DNA of 9,301 nt. Source: a bacterium. Lineage in GTDB: Bacteria; Bacillota_I; Bacilli_A; RFN20; UBA1709. Numbering within the stretch: position 1 is the first letter of the stretch; every line of letters starts with the position of its first letter. A model generated the notes under the pieces. That model worked only from the letters and a program-made list of their open reading frames with translations. It did not search any database and was not told the origin of the DNA. The stretch is taken from assembly GCA_012511355.1 (NCBI GenBank), contig JAAZGG010000026.1, forward strand, positions 1-9,301, given 5' to 3'. This document shows, piece after piece, positions 1-6,394 of the stretch. A program made the translations under genes and the position numbers.

Positions 1-231
1 ATATTGGACCGTCCCATCAACGGTCTTACCGATTTCCCGACTAAAACCATCAATACAAAAGATAACAATCCAAAGTGCGGTTAAAAGAATAGCGGCCGCT
101 AAGAGATATGTTAAAGGAACATACTCTACTACAAAATCATTCACGGCAGGAACAGCATATGTTGCAACTGTTGCTACTGCCAAAATAACCCATAAAATAC
201 CGAGGATAATTCTAATTACGTTTCTCATCAT
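1..231 (-). CDS. Small membrane protein, N-terminal part only (runs off left edge)
   Basis: The frame is open from ATG at 231 to the window edge (77 codons); the C-terminus lies outside. Two hydrophobic segments are visible, at about residues 5-28 (VIRIILGILWVILAVATVAT region) and 39-60 (PLTYLLAAAILLTALWIVIF region). They are followed by a polar stretch that begins SREIGKTVDGTVQY, so the picture is a membrane hairpin with a cytoplasmic continuation. AAGGATG lies just upstream of the double ATG, so the start could be 231 or 228. A strong promoter sits immediately upstream, so the gene can be transcribed independently of ribF. I do not recognise the family. The architecture loosely recalls AmaP-type membrane anchors of Asp23 proteins, but too little sequence is present to claim that. 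Confidence 0.7.
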   Translation of the reverse strand, partial: MMRNVIRIILGILWVILAVATVATYAVPAVNDFVVEYVPLTYLLAAAILLTALWIVIFCIDGFSREIGKTVDGTVQY

Positions 232-258
232 AAACACATCCTTATCCTTGTAACTGTT

Positions 259-287
259 ATTATAATCAATAAAATTATAAAAATCAA
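259..287 (-). promoter_or_regulatory. Sigma-A type promoter for the left-edge membrane protein gene
   Basis: On the minus strand TTGATT (287-282) is followed after exactly 17 bases by a perfect TATAAT (264-259). The start codon is at 231, leaving a short leader with an AAGGAT-type ribosome binding site. The -35 element contains the ribF stop codon (TGA at 286-284), so the promoter abuts the end of ribF. No terminator hairpin is visible between them. Confidence 0.7.
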
Positions 288-1183
288 TCCTTAAAATGTA
301 AAAATGTATCTAATTTTATCTGTTTTTTTAATTCCTCTAAACTAGCAAATTTACGTTCTTCACGAATGAATTCATGAAATTTAACCCGTATTGCTTGGCC
401 ATAAATCTGCTGATTGAAGTTTAATATGTGCACTTCAACGATATTTTTGCTCAACTTATCAATAGAAGGATGACAACCAACATTAGCAAGCCCCCAGTAT
501 TCTTTACCCTGTACTTGAACTCGTACCTTATAAACACCGTTTTTAGGTAAAACAAAAGCACCAGCCTCCATATTAGCGGTATTTATTCCTAACTTTTTCC
601 CATTACCTAACCCTTTAATAACTATGCCAGTAAATGTATAATAATCGCCTAAAAAGTCTGGTATTTTGTGAACTTTTCCTTCTTTTAAATATTGATAAAT
701 AGTTGTTGAAGAAACCTTTTGCCCATAAACTTCTAACAAGGGAACAACAAGTGTTTTAAACATGGCGTTTAGTTCTTTTATTCCACCCTTACCAAGGTGT
801 CCAAAACGAAAATCACTACCACAAATTATTGTTTTTATATTCAAGGGTTTAAGTACTGTTTCTAAAAAAGCCTCAGGACTAAGTTTAGCCATTTCCATAT
901 TAAAATCCAAAATATAACAAATTTCGATACCTAGTTGCTTTAATTTTTCTAATTTAAACTCTAAGGGGGTTAACTCACCATCTAAGTATTTTTTACCTAA
1001 AACACGATGCATGAAAGGACTAAAAGTAAAAATCGCGCTTTTTGTTCCAGTCTTTTTAGCTTCTTGAAGAACTCTTTTGATTAATTCTTGATGACCAAGG
1101 TGTAAACCATCAAAATAGCCAATGCCAAGTGTGACCACTGAATAATTTCCCTTTATTGGTAGTTTTAAAACTTTTGTTTTCAT
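284..1183 (-). CDS. ribF: Bifunctional riboflavin kinase / FAD synthetase RibF
   Basis: RibF phosphorylates riboflavin to FMN and adenylates FMN to FAD in the cytoplasm. The N-terminal nucleotidyltransferase domain shows GYFDGLHLGHQ (residues 22-32), the family's ATP-binding HxGH-type motif, GSDFRFGHLGKGG (about 122-134) and SSTTIYQYLKEG (about 158-169). The C-terminal flavokinase domain shows GLGNGKKLGINTANM (about 191-205), then ANVGCHPS, VEVHILNF and the final REERKFASLEELKKQI. The flavokinase motif is usually G-F-P-T-A-N; here it reads G-I-N-T-A-N, keeping the Thr and Asn. Usual length is near 310 residues. I chose ATG at 1183 (299 aa) over the in-frame ATG at 1213, because it makes an ATGA overlap with the truB stop and has GAGGGG about 9 bases upstream. 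It is cotranscribed with truB, a common pairing in Firmicutes. Confidence 0.93.
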   Translation of the reverse strand: MKTKVLKLPIKGNYSVVTLGIGYFDGLHLGHQELIKRVLQEAKKTGTKSAIFTFSPFMHRVLGKKYLDGELTPLEFKLEKLKQLGIEICYILDFNMEMAKLSPEAFLETVLKPLNIKTIICGSDFRFGHLGKGGIKELNAMFKTLVVPLLEVYGQKVSSTTIYQYLKEGKVHKIPDFLGDYYTFTGIVIKGLGNGKKLGINTANMEAGAFVLPKNGVYKVRVQVQGKEYWGLANVGCHPSIDKLSKNIVEVHILNFNQQIYGQAIRVKFHEFIREERKFASLEELKKQIKLDTFLHFKD

Positions 1184-2028
1184 AGATTGAATCCCCTCAA
1201 ACAACGATAGCAACCATCTTTATATTGATAGATAGCTATGGGCGTAGTTTCTTTATGCTCCACCTGCACTATTAAAGCATATTCGCCTCTATTTGTTAAC
1301 ATTAAAGGGCGACCATTTTTAGCAGATACTATTAATGATGGATCTAGCTCAATTATAGGTAAATCTTTCAAGGCTTCAAGAATACTTAGGCCTGTCGTTT
1401 TTTTGAAGTCTTCCAAATTGCTGGCTTCCTCAACGTTAAACTCCCCGATTTTTAATCTTCTTAATTCGGTTAAATGGCCTACTGTTCCTAGTTTTTCAGC
1501 AATATCTTCACCTAGACTGCGAATATATGTCCCTGCTGAACAAGAAAGCTTAAAAACGATTTCTTCAGGTCTCTTTTTTAATAATTCGATAGAAAAAATT
1601 GTAATTTCACGAGTTTTTCTTTCAACTTCCTTACCTGCTCTAGCTAGTTCATAAAGCTTCTTGCCCTTAACTTTTAAAGCAGAATACATTGGTGGTACTT
1701 GATAACTTTTTCCTAAAAAACTTTTCAAAACTGCCTCAGCGTTTTCTAAAGTCGGAATAGGCTTTTCTTCAATAACCTTCCCTGTATTATCAGCCGTATC
1801 GGTTCTAATACCTAAACGCAGATGAGCTAGATAAGTTTTTGTTTTAGCTTCAAGAAAACGCACAATTTTTGTCGCCTCGCCACAGCAAATCAAAAGCAAA
1901 CCACTAGCAAAAGGATCAAGCGTTCCCGTATGGCCGACTTGCTTAATTTTTAATTGTCTTTTGACTTCTGCCACCACCGCATAACTGGATATGCCGACGG
2001 GTTTATCAATCAAATAAACACGATTCAT
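1180..2028 (-). CDS. truB: tRNA pseudouridine(55) synthase TruB
   Basis: TruB isomerises U55 to pseudouridine in the T-loop of tRNAs. The catalytic motif GHTGTLDPFASGLL is at residues 32-45, with the nucleophile Asp38. KTY at 64-66 holds the Tyr that stacks on the target base, and SAGTYIRSLGEDI at about 164-176 is the conserved late catalytic block. The N-terminus has the family's LIDKPVGISS start. The 282 aa length includes a C-terminal extension after about residue 225 of the type found in Firmicute TruB. A GGTGAT ribosome binding site lies 5-6 bases before ATG 2028. The stop TGA overlaps the ribF start as ATGA, so the two genes form one translationally coupled unit. The gene is intact and its residues look normal. 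Confidence 0.96.
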   Translation of the reverse strand: MNRVYLIDKPVGISSYAVVAEVKRQLKIKQVGHTGTLDPFASGLLLICCGEATKIVRFLEAKTKTYLAHLRLGIRTDTADNTGKVIEEKPIPTLENAEAVLKSFLGKSYQVPPMYSALKVKGKKLYELARAGKEVERKTREITIFSIELLKKRPEEIVFKLSCSAGTYIRSLGEDIAEKLGTVGHLTELRRLKIGEFNVEEASNLEDFKKTTGLSILEALKDLPIIELDPSLIVSAKNGRPLMLTNRGEYALIVQVEHKETTPIAIYQYKDGCYRCLRGFNL

Positions 2029-2043
2029 TACATCACCATTTCT

Positions 2044-2049
2044 ATTATA
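2044..2049 (-). promoter_or_regulatory. Possible -10 element for truB-ribF
   Basis: The minus strand reads TATAAT here, about 15 bases before the truB ribosome binding site. The -35 position at 17-base spacing reads TATCAT, which is poor, and no extended -10 TG is present. It faces the ttcA promoter, and the would-be -35 overlaps that promoter's -10, so the two divergent units may compete for polymerase. Confidence 0.4.
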
Positions 2050-2067
2050 TTCTTTTTTTAATTAAAA

Positions 2068-2076
2068 TGATATAAT
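2068..2076 (+). promoter_or_regulatory. Extended -10 promoter for ttcA-chrA-chrA
   Basis: TGATATAAT is a perfect extended -10 element (TGnTATAAT) 25 bases before the ttcA start. No convincing -35 is present upstream, which the extended -10 can compensate for. AAGGGGG at 2085-2091 is the ribosome binding site for ATG 2102. Confidence 0.6.
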
Positions 2077-2101
2077 CAAGCCGTAAGGGGGTAGTAATAC
2101 T

Positions 2102-2851
2102 ATGGCAATGTCCACAATTCTTGGCTGCTTGAAACAGGCTGATTCTGACTATGGATTAATTGAAAACGGCGATCGTTTAGCCGTCGGCATTTCTGGTGGC
2201 AAAGAATCGATGTGCTTAGTTGAAGCCTTACGCCTTTATAAATTCTTTTCCAAGAAAAATTATGAAATTGTGCCAATTCATATCAATATGGGCTTTCCTA
2301 GACTCTCTTGGGAAAGTATCACTGCTTTCCTAAAAGAACGAGAATTGCCTTTATATATTGAGGATTCTTCCCCTCTCATTTATGAGGTTTTAAAATTAAA
2401 AATCGATAAAAATGGACGACTGTCTTGCTCGATTTGCGGGAAAATGCGTAAAGCCGCTATCTGTAAAGCCGCGCACAAATATCAATGTAATAAAATCGCT
2501 TTTGCTCATCACGCCGATGACGCTATTGAAACCTTGGTATTAAATGCCATTCACGGTGGTCGTCTTGCCACCTTTAAACCAAAAATGGAATTATCAAGGG
2601 AAAAGGTAGTCTTTATTCGACCTTTACTTTATGCTAGGGAAAAAGAAATTAAAAGGACCATTAACAGCACTTAGATTCCTTTTGTTGAATCAACTTGTCC
2701 TAATAGTGGCCAAACCGAAAGGCAAAGTATCAAAGAATTGTTAATTACTTTTTACCATCGCTTTCCTGAGGCTAGAAATAATTTTTTAACAATGCTTTCT
2801 AATCAAGAACAATTGGAACTGTGGGTTAAAGAAAATGACAAAAAAAGATAA
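2102..2851 (+). pseudogene. ttcA: TtcA-like tRNA 2-thiocytidine synthetase, interrupted by an in-frame TAG
   Basis: TtcA-family PP-loop ATPases place sulfur on C32 of tRNA using a [4Fe-4S] cluster. The PP-loop is at residues 31-36 (SGGKES; the usual form is SGGKDS). CSIC at 109-112 gives the two central cluster cysteines, AHHADDAIET is at about 135-144, and GGRLATFKP is at 152-160. The frame meets TAG at 2672-2674 (codon 191) and continues without a shift through IPFVESTCPNSGQTERQ and a helical tail ending LELWVKENDKKR, with TAA at 2849. The lost tail is typical of the family and holds Cys199, matching the third cluster cysteine, so the 190-residue product should be inactive unless the stop is read through. 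By alignment with remembered family sequence, the stop position is a variable polar site where Gln fits. The end of the frame overlaps the next gene by 17 bases. Confidence 0.8.
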
Positions 2852-3410
2852 ATTTCTGCTTATTTTAGAACTATATTGGACCTTTTTTAAGATTGGCCTT
2901 TTTACTTTTGGTGGCGGTTTTTCCATGCTTTCTTTGATCCATTCTGTCGCCATTGAAAAAAAGAAGTGGATTAGTGAAGAAGAATTATTGGATATCATTG
3001 CGATTGCCGAATCAACTCCTGGACCGATAGCAATCAATACCGCAACCTTTGTTGGTTTTAAAAAAGCCGGGGTTCTCGGTGGTGTTTTTACAACATTTGG
3101 TGTTGCTACACCTTCCATAATTATCATTTCTATCATCGCCTACTTTTATGAAAGTTTCGCTAAGTTTGATCTTGTTCAAAAAGCCTTTAAAGGCATCCTC
3201 TGTTGTGTAGCCGTTCTAATTTTTGGCGCGGCCCTTAAACTCTTTAAAACCCTTAGTAAACGTGGGAAACTTTATGTAACTATTCCTATTACTCTTGGGG
3301 CTTTTGCCCTAGCATTGCTGACTTCTTTTAGCTCCATCTTCATGATTATCATCGGTGCCATAATCGGCTTTGTTTTTTATACTTTCTTAATCAAGGAGGA
3401 GCAATCATGA
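2835..3410 (+). CDS. chrA: Short-chain ChrA-type (chromate ion transporter family) protein, first of pair
   Basis: This is a half-length CHR-superfamily membrane protein of 191 aa. The family signature is clear: FKIGLFTFGGGFSML (FGGG at 25-28), ESTPGPIAINTATFVG at 59-74, then GGVFTTFGVATPSIII (about 82-97) leading into the first long hydrophobic stretch. Further hydrophobic segments lie at about 120-135, 140-160 and 165-185. In Bacillus such short genes come in adjacent pairs whose products act together to expel chromate; the natural substrate here is unknown. ATG 2835 lies inside the last codons of ttcA and has no clear ribosome binding site, so it probably depends on translation of the upstream gene. 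The stop TGA overlaps the next start as ATGA. Confidence 0.88.
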   Translation: MTKKDKFLLILELYWTFFKIGLFTFGGGFSMLSLIHSVAIEKKKWISEEELLDIIAIAESTPGPIAINTATFVGFKKAGVLGGVFTTFGVATPSIIIISIIAYFYESFAKFDLVQKAFKGILCCVAVLIFGAALKLFKTLSKRGKLYVTIPITLGAFALALLTSFSSIFMIIIGAIIGFVFYTFLIKEEQS

Positions 3411-3961
3411 TTTATCTAATACTCTTTTGGCTCTTCTTTAAAATAGGCCTTTTTACCTTCGGTGGCGGTTACGCCATGATTCCCATGATGCGCACCGAAC
3501 TGGTTAAGGCCGGCTTCATGACTTTAGAAGAATTAAATAACTTTTTAGCCATTTCTGAAGCCACTCCCGGTGCTTTTGCTATCAATGTTGCCACCTTTAC
3601 AGGTTTTAACCAGGCGGGAGTTTTGGGTGCTGTTTGCGCCACTCTCGGTGTGATAAGCCCTTCCATTATTATCATTATTATCATTGCCAAAATCTTTGTA
3701 AACTTTAATGAAAACCGCTATGTTCAAAATGTTCTCAAGGGTATTAGACCGGTAGTTGTCGGTTTAATTGCTGCGGTTAGCATAAGTCTATTTTATACTT
3801 TGCTACTCCCCAGCGGTTTTGATGATTTAGCTAGTTGGGTTTGGCAACCTCTTGTTATTATTCCCCTCGTTCTTTTCTTAAGACTTAAATTCAAAAAACT
3901 AAACCCCATTTTTATCATTTTCATCTCGGCGGGTTTAGGCATGTTACTCTATTCTATTTAA
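3407..3961 (+). CDS. chrA: Short-chain ChrA-type (chromate ion transporter family) protein, second of pair
   Basis: This is the partner of the preceding gene and clearly paralogous to it: FKIGLFTFGGGYAMIPMMR (FGGG at 18-21), EATPGAFAINVATFTGF at 51-67 and GAVCATLGVISPSIII at about 74-89. The protein is 184 aa with four or more hydrophobic segments, the last ending at the C-terminus (PIFIIFISAGLGMLLYSI). The start overlaps the previous stop as ATGA and has a strong AAGGAGG 7 bases upstream. Translation can therefore start independently even if the upstream gene is poorly expressed. The two proteins likely form one antiparallel transporter. The gene ends at TAA, directly in the terminator hairpin. 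Confidence 0.9.
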   Translation: MIYLILFWLFFKIGLFTFGGGYAMIPMMRTELVKAGFMTLEELNNFLAISEATPGAFAINVATFTGFNQAGVLGAVCATLGVISPSIIIIIIIAKIFVNFNENRYVQNVLKGIRPVVVGLIAAVSISLFYTLLLPSGFDDLASWVWQPLVIIPLVLFLRLKFKKLNPIFIIFISAGLGMLLYSI

Positions 3962-3994
3962 AAAGTCTAAAGTTAATTTTACTCTAGACTTTTT
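3960..3994. terminator. Bidirectional rho-independent terminator between convergent genes
   Basis: Bases 3960-3969 (AAAAAGTCTA) pair perfectly with 3985-3994 (TAGACTTTTT). After one mismatch, 3971-3973 pair with 3981-3983, and the loop is TAATTTT. Each strand ends in five Ts, so the hairpin can stop transcription from both the chrA pair and the CarD-like pair. It overlaps the stop codons of both flanking genes (TAA at 3959-3961 on plus; TAG at 3986-3984 on minus). Confidence 0.8.
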
Positions 3995-4475
3995 CTATAC
4001 GGCCATCAATAAAGTTTTCAACCTGATCACGAGGTACGGAATAAGAAAGGGAAAATTCATCAAGTAGGCGATTTCGCGCCCTTTCAAACAAGGCTTGATC
4101 CTGCGAGCCTAGTTCCATATTGCGACTTTCTTTATCTTCTTTAAGAAAATGAAGTTTACGGGCGAGAAAAGCGATCTCATAGCGATCCCCTTCTTGAATT
4201 TTACGCTTATATTAATCACGTTTTTGTTTGTCCATAACATCTAAGGTGTCATCAATACTTTTCATATAGCGCAAAAGCTCGTCAGCTTCGCTGGCACTCA
4301 TGATATCAATAAAAATGAGAGAGGCCGATTTACAAGGAACATAGATGATAACTTTTTCACCTTGCAAGGGGACAATTTCATAATATTCTTTTTTCCCTAT
4401 TTTTTTAAGACCGCGGACTAGGCATAAACCATGGGATTTATGAACAACGGTCGAACCAGATTGATATTCCATCAT
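3984..4475 (-). pseudogene. CarD/CdnL-family protein, second copy, interrupted by an in-frame TAA
   Basis: CarD/CdnL proteins bind the RNA polymerase beta subunit through an N-terminal Tudor-like domain and stabilise open promoter complexes through a helical C-terminal domain. Residues 1-60 match the N-terminal domain (GSTVVHKSHGLCLV, KKEYYEIVPL, VIIYVP, then DIMSASEADELL). TAA at 4212-4214 (codon 88) stops the frame after KQKRD. The same frame then gives YKRKIQEGDRYEIAFLARKL, a LFERARNRLLDEFSLSY segment and VENFIDGRIEKV before TAG at 3986-3984. That is the expected C-terminal helical domain, so the full frame of 164 codons matches the family's usual length. A nonsense change such as CAA to TAA explains it. 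ATG 4475 (or 4472) follows AAGGAG and overlaps the upstream stop as ATGA. The truncated 87 aa product would keep the polymerase-binding domain but lose the DNA-contacting one. Confidence 0.72.
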
Positions 4476-4936
4476 TTTAGTTTCTCCTTAAATAAGTCCA
4501 TAGCCTCTTCTTCACTGATTTCATAGACATGGGCTAACTCTCCAAAAAAATGGCTTTTGGCCTTATCAAATAAATCCTGTAGGGCACCTAGTCCTTTACC
4601 CCAAGAATATTTATTTAGAAAATAAAAATATTTAATGGCGGTAGCTAAATCTTCAGCTTTCCCACCAGCAACCATCTTGGCATATTGTTCATTGCGAAGC
4701 GCGGGCTTACGAATCCATTTTACTGTTAAATCTTTAAGCCTACCTAAAAGATTGTCCGCCTTCTCTTTACTCATTGGATGACGTAATGTGGCACTTGATT
4801 GCGGCTCTAAAAGAACCTCGCTATTTACTTTTTTTAGTTGATAGCAGGTTTCTTGTTCACTATTTTGACCAAGCGAAGAAACAACGGTGCAAAGACCATA
4901 TTCTTGGCTCATAACATAGTCGGCCTCTTTAAACAT
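4472..4936 (-). CDS. CarD/CdnL-family RNA polymerase-binding regulator, first copy (intact)
   Basis: The protein has 154 aa with the two-domain CarD layout. The N-terminal Tudor-like part, about 1-55, reads FKEADYVMSQEYGLCTVV and so on, corresponding to the family's F-x-x-G-D-x-V-x-Y-x-x-x-G-x-x-x-V; the usual Gly-Asp is Ala-Asp here. The C-terminal helical part runs from about 56 and includes Trp74 in VKWIRKP, at the place of the conserved promoter-contacting Trp in WNRR-type motifs. It ends FFGELAHVYEISEEEAMDLF. I chose ATG 4936 over ATG 4948 because GGAGGG lies 4 bases before 4936 and would fall inside the coding region of the longer form. The gene has its own extended -10 promoter and is coupled to the second, broken copy by ATGA. 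Identity as CarD-like is by motif layout; sequence divergence from well-studied CarD is considerable. Confidence 0.72.
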   Translation of the reverse strand: MFKEADYVMSQEYGLCTVVSSLGQNSEQETCYQLKKVNSEVLLEPQSSATLRHPMSKEKADNLLGRLKDLTVKWIRKPALRNEQYAKMVAGGKAEDLATAIKYFYFLNKYSWGKGLGALQDLFDKAKSHFFGELAHVYEISEEEAMDLFKEKLK

Positions 4937-4975
4937 AGTTCCCTCCATTAAATTTTCATTACGTCGTACATACTT

Positions 4976-4984
4976 ATTATAGCA
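4976..4984 (-). promoter_or_regulatory. Extended -10 promoter for the CarD-like pair
   Basis: The minus strand reads TGCTATAAT, a perfect TGnTATAAT element, 40 bases before ATG 4936. The -35 position reads TTACAA, a weak match that falls inside the upstream terminator hairpin. The TG begins at the last T of that terminator's T-run. Confidence 0.6.
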
Positions 4985-5009
4985 AAAAAGTCACTTGTTT
5001 GTAAGTGAC
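4984..5009 (-). terminator. Rho-independent terminator of the arginine operon
   Basis: On the minus strand GTCACTT (5009-5003), loop ACAAAC and AAGTGAC (4996-4990) form a perfect 7-bp stem followed by six Ts (4989-4984). It lies 53 bases past the speA-like stop and directly upstream of the CarD-pair promoter, separating the two units. Confidence 0.85.
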
Positions 5010-5061
5010 ATTTTGTAAAAATCGCCTTTTTATCAGTATTTTATCTCAAAAACAAACCTAT

Positions 5062-6390
5062 CTATTTTTTAAAGTGCATTAAGCGATAAATTTTAGATAT
5101 TGATTGTAACTCTGAACGTATTTTTTTGACACTTTTGCCATTTTTACGATAAATAACAACATCGCGTTCTTCGGGTAATAAACAGTGATGAACGCCACCT
5201 TTACCACTCATGCTGTTTTGATAAGAGCCAGTACCTAAACAAGCGATATAGAGATCCTTACTTTCCCTTGGTGCTAGAAAATAGCCTTTTTCTTTATCAA
5301 AGTAAATATCATCACAATCACAGGTTAAGCCGGCTAAACGCACTTTGATTATTTCTCTGTCTAAATTATTAACAGGACAAACCCTAATCGGTTCACCCAA
5401 AGCAAAGAGTTCAGGCATCGCAATCATTAAACTGCCATCAATGATATACCAAGGGTATTCATCGGTATTTTTAACGCCAACAACCTTGTAAAGGTTAATA
5501 GTGGCATCTTTTTGACTATATTTTCCATTCTCGCTTAAAAGATTGGGTTCTTTAACTTGATTCTTTTTAGCTAAGAATTTTAAAAGTTTAATTACTTCAT
5601 TCGCCCAACTATAGTAATCAAAGTTACCAGATACTGGCAAGGGTGTTCCGCCACCAATATTATAATTAACAACCGTTTTGTAGCGTTTAGCAGCCGTTAC
5701 ATAGTACTCTTCAAAGGCCTTAGTAAAATTTAGTCTAAATTTTTCTTCTTCATAATCAAAACCACGTTGGTGAAAATGAATAGTTGATAAGATCATCTTG
5801 CTATTTTTCAAATCATCAAGGATATAAAAATACTCTTCTTTAGTTAAACCAAAACGATCGTTTTTAACGACATCTTTCTCATCAATATAAAGTGCTGGCA
5901 AGTGAATTCGCAAACCGACTTCAAGCGCTAAATTTCGTTTCTTTAATTCTTCATACTCATCCAAAGAATCAATAATATCAATGATTTAGAAGCCTTCTTT
6001 ATAGACTTTTTCAATTTCATCAATATACTCTTTCGGTTTATAACCATTACAAACGATATGGTGTTGATAATCCTTTTCGCGTCTAAAAATATCGCCAGTA
6101 AGGATTAAGTCATAGTAACTAGAGGTTTCTAAACCATCAGCATAACGATAAGCTGTTTCAATTTCTAAAGCCCCATAATTGGCCTTATTGGCATTAAGAT
6201 AAATAAAATCGCCTTGATAATCGTTATCCTTAATGGCCTTAGAAAAAGCCTGTTTTAATTCTAAAACTCGCTCCTTAATAACATCTAAAAAAGTGATCTT
6301 TAAAGGGGTCTTAAACTCTTCGGCTAAATCCTTTAAACAATAGCCAGCATAATAAAGCTTGCCGTTTTTAATCTCTTTTAAATATTTCAT
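5062..6390 (-). pseudogene. speA: SpeA-like arginine decarboxylase (PLP, fold III), interrupted by an in-frame TAA
   Basis: The family decarboxylates arginine to agmatine. Residues 1-134 carry the PLP-barrel start: YLNANKANYG with the likely Schiff-base Lys69, GLETSSYYDL at 86-95 and VCNGYKPKEYI at 113-123. TAA at 5988-5986 (codon 135) interrupts, and the same frame continues with IIDIIDSLDEYEELKKR, VGLRIHL, DRFGLTKEE, IHFHQRG (about 204-210), NIGGGTP (phosphate-binding glycines, about 244-250), LLSENGK and LTCDCDD (about 355-361, catalytic Cys/Asp region). It ends at TAG 5064-5062. The full frame is 442 positions including the stop. SpeA assignment rests on the GLE-x-x-S, CNGYK and TCDxDD blocks; a related fold III decarboxylase is possible. 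Neither half holds a whole active site, and no ribosome binding site precedes a start in the second half. The gene lies 4 bases after arcB, with a weak GGTGA site inside arcB's end. Confidence 0.72.
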
Positions 6391-6394
6391 AAAT

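Noticed and set aside
1184..1213. Longer ribF start at 1213
   Set aside because: The added ten residues have no family match and the ribosome binding site would fall inside the gene; ATG 1183 gives the ATGA overlap with truB.
2786..3136. Antisense frames over the chrA genes (also 3469-3690, 3545-3727) and over truB, arcB, arcA and the MscS gene
   Set aside because: They mirror strongly supported genes, have low-complexity or unlikely compositions, lack ribosome binding sites and match no family.
4240..4300. Internal restart or extra gene in the second CarD gene after its stop
   Set aside because: An AAGGGG followed by ATG exists in the region after the TAA, but that ATG is out of frame with the C-terminal domain, so it does not rescue it.
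5015..5040. Second hairpin upstream of the arginine-operon terminator
   Set aside because: The A-run/T-run symmetry has no GC pairs in the stem and would not be stable.
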